In this document: one piece after another, positions 9,818 through 18,297 of the stretch
Position numbering within the stretch: the stretch's first letter is position 1
How the letters are laid out: each line of letters begins with the position of its first letter
Assembly (NCBI GenBank): GCA_028820655.1
Contig: JAPPIK010000014.1
Location: forward strand, 62,001-126,000
DNA length: 64,000 nt
Source: Candidatus Poribacteria bacterium
GTDB lineage: Bacteria > Poribacteria > WGA-4E > JAJDTR01
Direction: 5' to 3'
Position numbers and translations under genes: made by a program
The notes under the pieces: generated by a model
What the model was told of the DNA's origin: nothing
The model's database searches: none
Seen by the model: only the letters and a program-made list of their open reading frames with translations

Positions 9818-10201
9818 TTGCGTTCTTCAAACCGGGCAAAAAGAAGAGAGAAAAAGAATGTGCCTGAAGGCATTGCTCACATCCAGGCTACGTTCAACAA
9901 TACAATTGTTACCATCACGGATCCCTCCGGCAATACAGTCGCATGGGCAAGTGCTGGAATGAGTTTCCCTGGTTCACGAAAGAGCACGCCATTTGCAGCA
10001 CAGCAAACCGCGGAAGCGTGCGCGAAGAAAGCAATGGAACAGGGAATGAGGCGTGTAGAAGTGCGGGTAAAAGGGCCTGGATCTGGCAGAGAATCGGCGA
10101 TACGTGCTCTTTCAGCGGCAGGACTCGAAGTCACATTAATGAAAGATGTAACTCCCATACCTCACAATGGCTGTCGCCCGCCAAAGCGACGTCGTGTTTA
10201 A
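9818..10201 (+). CDS. rpsK: 30S ribosomal protein S11
   Basis: Platform protein that forms part of the mRNA exit site. The 127-residue product has [18 protein letters not shown], the [13 protein letters not shown] loop and the C-terminal [17 protein letters not shown]. The best start is TTG at 9818, about 5 nt after AAAGGAGAG (9804-9812); the upstream TTG at 9785 would place the ribosome-binding site inside the coding region and add 11 atypical residues. Confidence 0.95.
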   Translation: MRSSNRAKRREKKNVPEGIAHIQATFNNTIVTITDPSGNTVAWASAGMSFPGSRKSTPFAAQQTAEACAKKAMEQGMRRVEVRVKGPGSGRESAIRALSAAGLEVTLMKDVTPIPHNGCRPPKRRRV

Positions 10202-10228
10202 CCTCGATTACGAATTTCGAAGGAGAAA

Positions 10229-10858
10229 ATGAGCAGATATCTAGGTCCTGTTTGTAAACTATGCCGTAGAGAGGGCGAAAAGCTCTTCCTAAAAGGACGA
10301 CGCTGCAATACACCAAAGTGTTCATTTGAGCGCCGTGCCTACCCTCCGGGGGAGCATGGCCAAAGGCCAATACGTGGTAAGGATGGCTACCGACAGCAAT
10401 TGCGGGCGAAACAAAAGGCAAAGCGAATCTACGGCACATTAGAGAAACAGTTTCACAATTATTATGACAAAGCCGAACACCAGAAGGGAATTACCGGGGA
10501 AACTTTGATTGTCCTTTTGGAACGTCGATTGGATAACGTCGTTTTCCGCTTTGGCTTTGCAAGTTCACGACGGCAGGCAAGGCAACTTGTCAAACATAAC
10601 CATTTTCTCGTAAACGGAGATTTGGTCAACATTCCTTCGTATTTGGTGACCGTTGGCGACAAGATTCAGGTTCGAGAGAAGAGTCTCCAGGCAGGTGTAC
10701 TCCAAGAAGCAATAGAATACGCACAACAGGCGGGGACGCCCGAGTGGCTAGAGTTGGATGCTGACAAACGGACAGGCGTTATTCGAGGTTATCCGGATGT
10801 GAGCCAGGTTGCTGCCAACGTCCAAACTCAGTTAATAATTGAACTTTACTCCAAATAA
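10229..10858 (+). CDS. rpsD: 30S ribosomal protein S4 (zinc-binding form)
   Basis: Primary 16S rRNA-binding protein and, in E. coli, alpha-operon autoregulator. The 209-residue product begins MSRYLGPVCKLCRREGEKL and contains an N-terminal CxxC...CxxxxC set (C9, C12, C26, C31), the C+ zinc-binding variant. The S4 RNA-binding domain follows (LERRLDNVVFRFGFA, RQARQLVKHNHFLVNG). ATG at 10229 follows GAAGGAG. Confidence 0.97.
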   Translation: MSRYLGPVCKLCRREGEKLFLKGRRCNTPKCSFERRAYPPGEHGQRPIRGKDGYRQQLRAKQKAKRIYGTLEKQFHNYYDKAEHQKGITGETLIVLLERRLDNVVFRFGFASSRRQARQLVKHNHFLVNGDLVNIPSYLVTVGDKIQVREKSLQAGVLQEAIEYAQQAGTPEWLELDADKRTGVIRGYPDVSQVAANVQTQLIIELYSK

Positions 10859-10886
10859 CATATATCCACGGAGAAGGACATCATAA

Positions 10887-11846
10887 ATGGACATCAGGAA
10901 ACCAGAGCGACTTGTGGCAGACTTGGACAGCCTGAAGCCGGATTATGGCAAATTTATTGCCGAGCCACTTGCACGAGGATTTGGCATTACACTTGGTAAT
11001 GCACTGCGACGCGTTCTGCTTTCGTCAATCGAAGGGGCAGCCATCGTTTCTGTTTCCATTGAGGGGGTGAAACACGAATATTCGACGATTGATGGTGTCA
11101 AGGAGGATGTCATTCAGCTTCTCCTCAATCTTAAAGAGATTCGATTCCTCGTTCATACGCATGAAACAGTGACCCTACGTTTATCAGCTGACGGGGCCGG
11201 CGGAGTCACTGCCGCCGATATTCAGCCTAATAGTCAAGTAGAGATTGTTAACCCGGATCAATATATTGCGACCTTAGACAATTGTGATGGTCTAAACATA
11301 GAGTTGCATGTCCGACGTGGACGCGGTTATGCGCATGCCGAAGAGCACGCCAATCTAAATCAGCCAATTGGAGTGATCGCGCTTGATTCGAAATTTTCGC
11401 CAGTGAAGCGTGTCAATTTCCGCGTTGAAGAGACACGGGTAGGCCCCATGACGAACTTTGATCGCTTAATCTTAGAGGTATCAACTGACGCAAGCATTAC
11501 GGCAAAAGAAGCTGTCACCCAAGCTGCGGATATCTTATTGGATCAACTACGACTATTCAGCGATTTTGATGAAACTTATGTTGAACCGGTACAGGAAATT
11601 GACGAAGAAAAAGTGCAGCGTGAGAAATATCTGTCAAAACCGGTCGCAGAACTAGAGCTTTCCGTGCGCTCTTCAAACTGTCTGGAAGCTGCGCAGATTA
11701 CAACTATTCGGGATCTTGTGGTGAAGACCGAACAGGACATGTTGAAGTTCCGAAATTTCGGACGGAAATCCTTGAACGAGATTAAAGATTTTCTAGCCAA
11801 TATGGGGCTATCTCTGGGGATGGAACTTGATGATGAGGAAGACTAG
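10887..11846 (+). CDS. rpoA: DNA-directed RNA polymerase subunit alpha
   Basis: Scaffold subunit of RNA polymerase. The 319-residue product has the N-terminal dimerisation domain (EPLARGFGITLGNALRRVLL near residues 32-51) and a C-terminal domain from about residue 245 (LELSVRSSNCLEAAQI, FRNFGRKSLNEIKDFL) that contacts activators and UP elements. ATG at 10887 with GGAGAAGGA upstream (10869-10877). Between rpsD and rplQ, as expected. Confidence 0.97.
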   Translation: MDIRKPERLVADLDSLKPDYGKFIAEPLARGFGITLGNALRRVLLSSIEGAAIVSVSIEGVKHEYSTIDGVKEDVIQLLLNLKEIRFLVHTHETVTLRLSADGAGGVTAADIQPNSQVEIVNPDQYIATLDNCDGLNIELHVRRGRGYAHAEEHANLNQPIGVIALDSKFSPVKRVNFRVEETRVGPMTNFDRLILEVSTDASITAKEAVTQAADILLDQLRLFSDFDETYVEPVQEIDEEKVQREKYLSKPVAELELSVRSSNCLEAAQITTIRDLVVKTEQDMLKFRNFGRKSLNEIKDFLANMGLSLGMELDDEED

Positions 11847-11872
11847 CGAAACGGAAGGAAAATTGACTAATC

Positions 11873-12256
11873 ATGCGACATAGAAAAGCCGGCAGAAAAC
11901 TTGGGCGAACTTCGAGCCACCGTAGAGCATTATTTCGAAATCAAGCTACGGCACTGTTTGAACACGAACAGATTCGCACGACGGTAGCTAAATCCAAGGA
12001 ACTGAGAAGAATTGCTGAACGGTTGATCACTTTAGCCAAGCGTGGGGATCTGCATGCGCGCCGCCAAGCAGCCAGAATGATTATCGGCACGAATTTGCAT
12101 GAAAAAGATGGCCAAGGCAAGCATTCGATATTGCAGAAACTCTTTGATGAAATAGGCCCACGATATCAGGATCGAAATGGAGGGTACACCCGCATAATTC
12201 GGGGCGAGTTAAGGCGTGGAGATGGTGCACAGATGGCTTATATTCAGTTGGTATGA
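11873..12256 (+). CDS. rplQ: 50S ribosomal protein L17
   Basis: Large-subunit protein near the tunnel exit. The 127-residue product begins [20 protein letters not shown] and carries the [16 protein letters not shown] region; the C-terminal part [23 protein letters not shown] is also typical. ATG at 11873. It closes the ribosomal-protein cluster; a strong terminator follows 38 bases later. Confidence 0.97.
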   Translation: MRHRKAGRKLGRTSSHRRALFRNQATALFEHEQIRTTVAKSKELRRIAERLITLAKRGDLHARRQAARMIIGTNLHEKDGQGKHSILQKLFDEIGPRYQDRNGGYTRIIRGELRRGDGAQMAYIQLV

Positions 12257-12294
12257 TGACAAGGACGACGACACGGCTTTGCTTTACCTTTTTT

Positions 12295-12328
12295 AGCGTT
12301 GATTGAAGACGTCAATCAACGCTTTTTT
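12295..12328 (+). terminator. Rho-independent terminator after rplQ
   Basis: A perfect 11-bp stem (12296-12306 with 12312-12322; arm GCGTTGATTGA) with a 5-nt loop is followed by six T residues at 12323-12328. It lies 39 nt past the rplQ stop and closes the ribosomal-protein/rpoA transcription unit. The reverse strand lacks a U tract, so it should work in one direction only. Confidence 0.93.
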
Positions 12329-12385
12329 GTTGCGGGTAGGTGACGCGAATGCTCGTGACTTGTGTCTTCCCATGATTGCCGTATT

Positions 12386-13705
12386 TCAGTATCGATACGC
12401 TGCGGACACAAACAGGCGATTTGATGTCTGGGAAGTACTGAGTGATTCTACCGATTGTTTCCACGAACCGCGCATATAAGCTATGTCGAACTTTACAACT
12501 TCGTCAAAGACTTTACCGATCCCGAACGTCCAGAAATCCCGATTGTCGTCAATTGTTTTGGCGTTAAATGGGATGGGGTCATACATATAACCCACTCGAG
12601 TGTAGGCATCAAATTTCCTGAACTGATATTCTGCACCAATGCGAATCTGAATTGTCTTGTCATAAAATCGCTCAAAATTGTCTCTCGACACATCGTCCGT
12701 CGGTTGTGTACTATATTGAGTCTGTGTCCAATCAGTGAATTGAACGTCGCTAGCGAGTGTCAAGCTATTCTGCAGAAGTTTCACGGCAATTCCCGCACCG
12801 AGTTCAAAGGGTCGCTCAATATCGAAAAGTATTGAGCCCTGATCGGATTCACGTTCCGATTCGCCGTCATCAAAAACCACGTCTGTTTCTTCCCTCCAAA
12901 CCTCATCGACCTCAATGTCCATTGGTGCGACAGCAGTCAAGCCGAGCGCGACATTTTCGGTAACGTACGCAAGCAGCCCGATTCTACCGCCGAGACCAAA
13001 ATATTCGCGGTCGATAGTGTCATGGAACGCGAAGTTATCTAATTCAGCATCAATGTTACTCACGTCGGTTGCGATACTATCTAACTCGTTAACGTATGTT
13101 CCGTGCCAAATGTCCATTGATGCACCGAGAATAATGTTTTGCGAAATGAAAACTCCCGCGCCAAAACTCCAAATGCCAATGCCTCCGCGATCACTGTTGG
13201 TTTCATCTACGTCAAGACCGCCAAATGTTGTGTCGTCAGAAAGATCTATACCTTGAATAACAACCCGAGAGTCGAAACTCTGTGGACGATTATAGCCCAA
13301 TCCGATTGCAAAACCGCCTCGTCTTGCATCTATAGGATAGACTATCCCGGCGGAACTAGGCCGAGTCTTTGACCGACTTGCGCCGATTAGACGTGCGCCG
13401 GTGAACTGCGTTTCAGAGTTGATGTCGTTGTGTGACAAACTGCCATACAGTTCGAATTTCCGAATCTGCGCTAACCCTGCAGGATTCCAATAAAGCGCTG
13501 TCAAATCGTCTGCGGTGCCAAGAAACGCACCTCCCATCCCCATGGCCCTCGCGCCAACACCGAAGGTATTACCGATTGCAATTTCCTCTACTTGGGCGAA
13601 GCTAGCAAGGCAGGGCACGAACGATGTAATGAACAAAAGGAAGAACAGAACGCGAATTGTTCTCCAATTTACGGGATTTGGGTAGAATTGGTCTAGATTT
13701 CTCAT
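12386..13705 (-). CDS. FadL/OMPP1-like outer-membrane barrel protein
   Basis: Predicted outer-membrane beta-barrel of 439 residues. After a cytoplasmic/positively charged stretch there is a hydrophobic signal segment (about residues 18-37, VLFFLLFITSFVPCLASFAQ). The mature part opens with GVGARAMGMGGAFLGTADDLTALYWNPAGLA, the hallmark region of the OMPP1/FadL/TodX and PorV-like families (quoted as family consensus, residues about 47-77), followed by alternating beta strands and a C-terminal aromatic residue (AAYRY). Likely role: transport of hydrophobic compounds, or an envelope-secretion partner; substrate unknown. Its AGGAGG ribosome-binding site overlaps the last codons of the upstream lipoprotein gene, so the two are translationally coupled. 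Confidence 0.8.
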   Translation of the reverse strand: MRNLDQFYPNPVNWRTIRVLFFLLFITSFVPCLASFAQVEEIAIGNTFGVGARAMGMGGAFLGTADDLTALYWNPAGLAQIRKFELYGSLSHNDINSETQFTGARLIGASRSKTRPSSAGIVYPIDARRGGFAIGLGYNRPQSFDSRVVIQGIDLSDDTTFGGLDVDETNSDRGGIGIWSFGAGVFISQNIILGASMDIWHGTYVNELDSIATDVSNIDAELDNFAFHDTIDREYFGLGGRIGLLAYVTENVALGLTAVAPMDIEVDEVWREETDVVFDDGESERESDQGSILFDIERPFELGAGIAVKLLQNSLTLASDVQFTDWTQTQYSTQPTDDVSRDNFERFYDKTIQIRIGAEYQFRKFDAYTRVGYMYDPIPFNAKTIDDNRDFWTFGIGKVFDEVVKFDIAYMRGSWKQSVESLSTSQTSNRLFVSAAYRY

Positions 13706-13713
13706 CTCTGAAT

Positions 13714-14316
13714 TTAGTGCCTCCTTTTAAATCTTCTCGATTCCCTGCGTCTCGTATTCTCCTCTATTGGGGAAGTTCCGTCTGAGTCGCTATCCATTTT
13801 CTGGAATGGCCTATCAGAAGATGGGCGATGGGAATCGGCGCCTCGATGACTTAGTGAGCGTCGCTTGCCATGATGAAAGTCCCGGTTCTTGTAGTAGCGG
13901 GGGGTATTATGGCGATAACTCCTCCGACCATACCAATAAGGATTCCAGTATCCATAATTCCGGTAGTAGGGATCGTAAGAGTAGTAGGGATAGTAGGAGT
14001 AGTAGGGCGAATAGTAACCGTGATGTGGGTAAAGCTCCGATTCATGGTATCCGTCGTAATACGGGATAAATCGATCATACGTGCGCTTGCGGCGTCCGTA
14101 ATAGCCTTCATCCTCGTCCGATTCTGTTTGATGTTCTTCACTAGCTTGGTCATCCCCATCGTCTTCATGCTCAACCGATGTCTTTTCTTTGTCGATTTGA
14201 TTAGTTCCTCGGGTTGCTATCCGCGGGGCTGTATCATACCCAAGCTGTGTATAGCACCCAACAAACAGAATTGGCGATAACAACAACGCGACCGTGAGAG
14301 CAAATCCGAATTTCAT
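13714..14316 (-). CDS. Tyrosine-rich low-complexity lipoprotein
   Basis: Predicted 200-residue lipoprotein with signal peptide MKFGFALTVALLLSPILFVG and lipobox Cys21. The mature protein has an acidic linker (about 50-70), a Tyr-rich block (72-142) in which 15 of 30 residues between 101 and 130 are tyrosine in YYSP/YYSY/PYY units, then a basic Arg/His/Ser-rich tail. No family recognised. The ATG at 14316 is chosen over 14334 because GGGGGAAGG precedes it and it begins the signal peptide. It is the first gene of a two-gene unit with the downstream barrel protein, which suggests an envelope or surface-structural role (inference). Confidence 0.72.
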   Translation of the reverse strand: MKFGFALTVALLLSPILFVGCYTQLGYDTAPRIATRGTNQIDKEKTSVEHEDDGDDQASEEHQTESDEDEGYYGRRKRTYDRFIPYYDGYHESELYPHHGYYSPYYSYYPYYSYDPYYRNYGYWNPYWYGRRSYRHNTPRYYKNRDFHHGKRRSLSHRGADSHRPSSDRPFQKMDSDSDGTSPIEENTRRRESRRFKRRH

Positions 14317-14405
14317 GGTTCCTTCCCCCATCAAATACTTGAGATGTCAATCCAAAGTGCCTTGTTATCTGCTGGACGTCAATTTTGTTGTCAATACAGC
14401 AGCGT

Positions 14406-14434
14406 ATTGTAAGTTCGCCGTCAGTGACCGTCAA
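14406..14434 (-). promoter_or_regulatory. Sigma70-type promoter for the lipoprotein/barrel pair
   Basis: On the minus strand TTGACG (14434-14429) and TACAAT (14411-14406) are separated by 17 bp. Transcription would begin near 14399 and give a leader of about 80 nt before the lipoprotein ATG at 14316. Confidence 0.55.
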
Positions 14435-15046
14435 GGTCATATTATATCACGTCTAGATTTCATTATCCAATTTAAGCCGATACTTATTCGTTATAGAAAT
14501 TAGGCACTTTGGGACTTCACGTGAAATAAGATTGATTCCCTGCAATTCACAGACCAACTGATTACCTTCGGCATTGCAATGAATCAGAACGTCGTAGATG
14601 CAGACAATCAGCGGTAAGTGATTCGTTCCTACGACAGTAGTAACAATTGAGCCACAATGTCATGTAAGTCCCATCCGTTGTTGACAAGCTTCTTTCCTCA
14701 TAATCAGGTGCTGCAGACCCGGACTAACCTTCGGCGGATAGTGGCGACAATGGAAAACTTAATCTCCAATACGCTTGCTTGATTCCTAGACCTAAATCAA
14801 AGTGCAAACAGGAGCATTGTCTGACTGTATTTTCTCGTAGCACTTGAGATTGACCGAGCACTTAGAGGCCCGGAAAATACACGCGGATTTAGAGTTGATC
14901 CCGCAAATGGATCTACGTGTCCAACGTGATTCTGTTTGAATTCACCAACACAATGCTGCCGAATAGCATCTATCCACGGCTTGTTTCTCGTCTGTTCACT
15001 CCTCGACTTAGAAGAGCAAGCGCTCATGTCCACAGAGCATTGGTTA
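14435..15046. other. Intergenic region without recognisable gene
   Basis: About 610 bp between divergent units. It carries the two promoters at its edges. A 78-codon minus-strand open frame (14797-15033) has no recognisable family and no convincing start; no tRNA, riboswitch or repeat was recognised. Confidence 0.5.
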
Positions 15047-15075
15047 TTGTGAAAAGCAGTCTGCTGTGATATAGT
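15047..15075 (+). promoter_or_regulatory. Candidate promoter for SMR-like gene
   Basis: TTGTGA (15047-15052) and TATAGT (15070-15075) are separated by 17 bp, about 33 nt upstream of the start codon at 15108. Only moderately close to consensus. Confidence 0.4.
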
Positions 15076-15107
15076 ATATTTTGAAACGGGAGGAAGGTGA
15101 TTTCTAT

Positions 15108-15491
15108 ATGAAAGATATTACATTAAAGGATTTCCTACTTTTGATCTGTAACGTGTTGTTTACGGTAACGGGGCAACTCTTGCTCAAGCATGGAATGGTC
15201 CAAGTGGGGCGCGTGGAAAATTTGAGCCGCGTGATGAACAAACTCGTTCAGGCATTCATGAATCCATACGTTATCGGCGGAATTGCAACATACGGTTTCA
15301 CGACGATGATTTGGCTCGTTATTCTTTCGAGGGTTAAATTAAGCGTCGCATACCCGATAATAAGCCTCGGCTATGTCATGTCTATACTCTTTTCGTGGAT
15401 CATCTTCAAAGAATCAGTTCCAAGAGTCAGAATTTTTGGAGCTGCGGTGATTTGCATCGGAGTTTATCTTGTTGCCAGCGCTAGCGATTAA
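15108..15491 (+). CDS. Small multidrug-resistance/EamA-type membrane protein
   Basis: A 127-residue inner-membrane protein with four predicted transmembrane helices and the SMR/EamA (half-transporter) layout; residues such as LLLKHGM in helix 1, SVAYPIISLGYVMSILFSW and the final FGAAVICIGVYLVAS match ArnE-like and SMR proteins. Substrate is not determinable; related proteins export lipophilic cations or flip undecaprenyl-linked sugars. ATG at 15108 follows GGGAGGAAGG (15088-15097). First gene of a four-gene plus-strand run. Confidence 0.75.
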   Translation: MKDITLKDFLLLICNVLFTVTGQLLLKHGMVQVGRVENLSRVMNKLVQAFMNPYVIGGIATYGFTTMIWLVILSRVKLSVAYPIISLGYVMSILFSWIIFKESVPRVRIFGAAVICIGVYLVASASD

Positions 15492-15504
15492 TTGAGAGGC
15501 CAAT

Positions 15505-16047
15505 ATGGTTCAAGGAGGAGGCGCAAAGCCATCCTACATTGCAATGCTATTATCGCTGTTTTTTCCCGGACTCGGACAAATATACTTGGGTAAATGGCTG
15601 AGGGGGTTCATATTGATATTGGGAGTTGGCATGGGAGGAGGCCTAATCTATCTGAATTCACTGCCAATCGATGATTGGCGAGACCTTGCACGCTTCGACG
15701 ACTTTACCCGCTGGTGGGAAGAACGGCGGCTGAACAACACAGAAGAGGTGCAGCCTTCGGATACCCCGGATATGGCGGAAGAAAAGGAAGAAATACCGGG
15801 ATATCATCTTTGGACTTTTGAGAATGGAAAAAAACTGATGTATCGCCCTTCATGGATGCTAAAATTGAGCGGTCTTGCACAGGTACTCTTCTTTTGGATG
15901 TACGCCATTTGCGACGCATGGCGCGGGGAGAAAAGCTTCAACAGACGAGCATTCAGAAAGCGACTGAGGGAGGCGAAACAGCGTGAAGAAAACGAGAAAC
16001 AGGGAAGCAAACCCGCGCCAATAGAAGATAAGAACCACGGTCCTTGA
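15505..16047 (+). CDS. TM2-like membrane protein with charged tail
   Basis: A 180-residue protein whose N-terminus (YIAMLLSLFFPGLGQIYLGK) resembles the TM2/DUF5683-type hairpin with the GLGQ-Y-G turn, followed by a second hydrophobic helix, an acidic insert (about residues 70-95), a third hydrophobic segment near VLFFWMYAICDAWRG, and a highly charged Lys/Glu/Arg C-terminal tail likely to be cytoplasmic. No enzymatic motif. It begins 13 nt after the SMR-like gene and is probably co-transcribed. Confidence 0.6.
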   Translation: MVQGGGAKPSYIAMLLSLFFPGLGQIYLGKWLRGFILILGVGMGGGLIYLNSLPIDDWRDLARFDDFTRWWEERRLNNTEEVQPSDTPDMAEEKEEIPGYHLWTFENGKKLMYRPSWMLKLSGLAQVLFFWMYAICDAWRGEKSFNRRAFRKRLREAKQREENEKQGSKPAPIEDKNHGP

Positions 16048-16200
16048 GGACTACAACCGCACCGATTCAAAAACATCAGGATGAGAGTTTTCCAAATGTG
16101 CGGCAGATCCGAAATCGGCAATAGAGTATGTCTGCGGTGCACCTCTAATGCTTCAACCCTTGATCGCCATTCATTGATTGTTATCCAATGTCTGAGGCGA

Positions 16201-17550
16201 ATGACACGCCGATATTCTCAAGAGATTACGCTGTTTATTTTTCTTGTCCTTATCAGTAGTGCGATCCATTGTAATTACATAAGGGATTCCACGCTGAAGC
16301 AAAGCGAAGAGTTGCTTCGGTCGGACATGCCATTAGAGGCTGCGAACCTCCTTGAAAAGATTTTAGAATCAGACGAGCGCAACGCCAAAGCGAGAGTGCT
16401 GCTCGGTGAAGCTTATGATAAGTTAGGGCGCTTCCAAGACGCCGCTCTCCAACTCAAGAATGCAAAGCATCTCTACACAGATCAACCCGAGGCAGGAGCC
16501 GCGGCGCGGCTCAAGCTTGCGACGATATACATGAAATTGGGCAATCGACAAGATGCTCGTGACGAACTTCGCGCAGTTGTTCACATCACTTCTAATGAAG
16601 CTCTGCTACGTGAGGTTGCCGGTATCGTGGGTGACATGTATCGGATTGTGCAGCTCACGGAAGGAGATGCCGACAATTACTCTCCCATCTTTTCGCCTGA
16701 TGGAACGCGAATTGCGTTCTCCTCTTTTCGCCTAGACAATGGTGAAATATACGTAATGGACCTCAAAGGACGCATACATCAACGTGTTACCTTCACTCCG
16801 GAGTTTAACGAGACTTCACCGGCATTCCTAAGTCATTCAAATTATCTTTTTTATAGCTTTGAGCCAAAGACTTCGCGTGAGGTCAAAATTGTTCTACAAA
16901 GCAGTGGGTCTACACCGATATACTCCGGCTTTAAGGTTACTCATATTCACAGCAAAGAAACACGCAATATTCTACCTATCGGTTTTGGTGTAAGAGCGCC
17001 GCGGGTTGCACGAGATGGACGCCGAATAGTGTATGAATCCAATTCTGACGCCAACTTAGAGCTATACGTGTTAGAAATCGGTGGACTTGGCCTCCGAGAT
17101 AACGAACACCAATCAATCCAACCCAAGAGAATCACGAACAATGAAGTGGATGATGGCAGCCCATGCTTCTTTCCAGATGGAAAACGAATAGTATTTGTGT
17201 CCACGCGAGACAAAATTCATCAACTCTACACAGTAACTATAAACGCCGGCGCGGAGGTACGCCTCAACCCAAACCAATACGATTGCTATAGCCCTATCGT
17301 TTCCCTTGACGGCAAGTTAATTGCCTTCGTTTCTGCTCGTGATGGCGACATTGAAATCTATATGATGAATGCGGACGGATCCAACGAACAACGCCTAACC
17401 AATGGGGTTGGTGTATCTATGCAACCCGCCTTTTCGCCGGATGGACGGAAGCTTGCCTTTATCTCGGATCGTAGTGACAACTTCCAGATTTACCTCATGG
17501 ACCTCGACCAAACGATTAACCGCAATGAACTAGCCCAACGCCTACAATAA
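16201..17550 (+). CDS. TPR and TolB-like beta-propeller protein
   Basis: A 449-residue exported or membrane-anchored protein. A hydrophobic signal/anchor (ITLFIFLVLISSAIHC, about residues 9-24) is followed by TPR-like helices (about 30-135, with NAKARVLLGEAYDKLGRFQD) and PD40/WD40-like TolB propeller repeats to the C-terminus, visible as the recurring SPIFSPDGTRIAFSS, SPCFFPDGKRIVFVS, SPIVSLDGKLIAFVS and QPAFSPDGRKLAFIS. Probably a periplasmic protein-interaction module; the specific partner is unknown. ATG at 16201 is preferred over 16081, because it starts directly before the signal segment. The stop is one base before the methyltransferase start. Confidence 0.75.
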   Translation: MTRRYSQEITLFIFLVLISSAIHCNYIRDSTLKQSEELLRSDMPLEAANLLEKILESDERNAKARVLLGEAYDKLGRFQDAALQLKNAKHLYTDQPEAGAAARLKLATIYMKLGNRQDARDELRAVVHITSNEALLREVAGIVGDMYRIVQLTEGDADNYSPIFSPDGTRIAFSSFRLDNGEIYVMDLKGRIHQRVTFTPEFNETSPAFLSHSNYLFYSFEPKTSREVKIVLQSSGSTPIYSGFKVTHIHSKETRNILPIGFGVRAPRVARDGRRIVYESNSDANLELYVLEIGGLGLRDNEHQSIQPKRITNNEVDDGSPCFFPDGKRIVFVSTRDKIHQLYTVTINAGAEVRLNPNQYDCYSPIVSLDGKLIAFVSARDGDIEIYMMNADGSNEQRLTNGVGVSMQPAFSPDGRKLAFISDRSDNFQIYLMDLDQTINRNELAQRLQ

Positions 17551-17551
17551 C

Positions 17552-18157
17552 ATGGATTTAGATGCGCTCAAACGCGATATCGTGTTTGATGTCAAACTGC
17601 GCGGATACGAGTTTTCTTTGTCTTCCACATGGGGGCTTTTCTCTCCCAGATCGATCGACCCGGGAACACGCTTGCTCATAGATTATCTAGACATTAACAC
17701 CGGGGAAACGTGTCTCGATCTCGGATGTGGATACGGTGCGATTGGTTTGGTAATGGCAAGGTTGTCGGGCAGTGGCAAGGTTTACTTAATTGATAAGGAT
17801 TTTGTGGCGGTTGAACATGCTACCAAGAATGTCATACGCAATAGCGTAAAAAATTGTGAGGCAATGGCAAGCAACGCCTTCAGCCATCTGCCTGACATTA
17901 AGTTTGATGTCATCGCATCAAACTTACCGGCGAATGCGGGAAAGGAACTATTGCACATTATTCTGCTGGAAGCCCGGAATTACCTTAAACCCTCAGGCAA
18001 ACTCTACGTGGTTACTATTTCCGGGTTACGCGAATTTATCAAGCGAAACTTCAAAGAAGTCTTTGGGAATTATCGAAAACTCAAGCAAAATGGCACGCAT
18101 GTTGTCAGCTTGGCGGTGCAACAGTCTAAATCAATGTGCACAGGCATTCACGAGTAA
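17552..18157 (+). CDS. RsmC/MTS-family class I methyltransferase
   Basis: A 201-residue S-adenosylmethionine-dependent methyltransferase of the small MTS group. Motif I CLDLGCGYGAIGLVMARL lies near residues 53-71, the acidic motif II residue in VYLIDKD follows, and the motif IV position reads SNLPA instead of the N-P-P-[FY] of rRNA guanine-N2 methyltransferases such as RsmC. This is closer to the NLP variant seen in some relatives, so RNA methylation is likely but the target is not assigned. It follows the propeller gene with only one base between. Confidence 0.75.
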   Translation: MDLDALKRDIVFDVKLRGYEFSLSSTWGLFSPRSIDPGTRLLIDYLDINTGETCLDLGCGYGAIGLVMARLSGSGKVYLIDKDFVAVEHATKNVIRNSVKNCEAMASNAFSHLPDIKFDVIASNLPANAGKELLHIILLEARNYLKPSGKLYVVTISGLREFIKRNFKEVFGNYRKLKQNGTHVVSLAVQQSKSMCTGIHE

Positions 18158-18297
18158 ATGGAACATTGGCGATTCAAGCATGAAAAATTCGTGCTACAAG
18201 GCAACAATGACAATGGTCTTCCACGCCTCTTGGACCAATGTATCTACTTTTCTCACTGTGGCAATTTATGCACAAGTGCCGATTGACACGACTATTC

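Noticed and set aside
14797-15033. Minus-strand open frame of 78 codons
   Set aside because: No recognised family, no ribosome-binding site, composition like random sequence.
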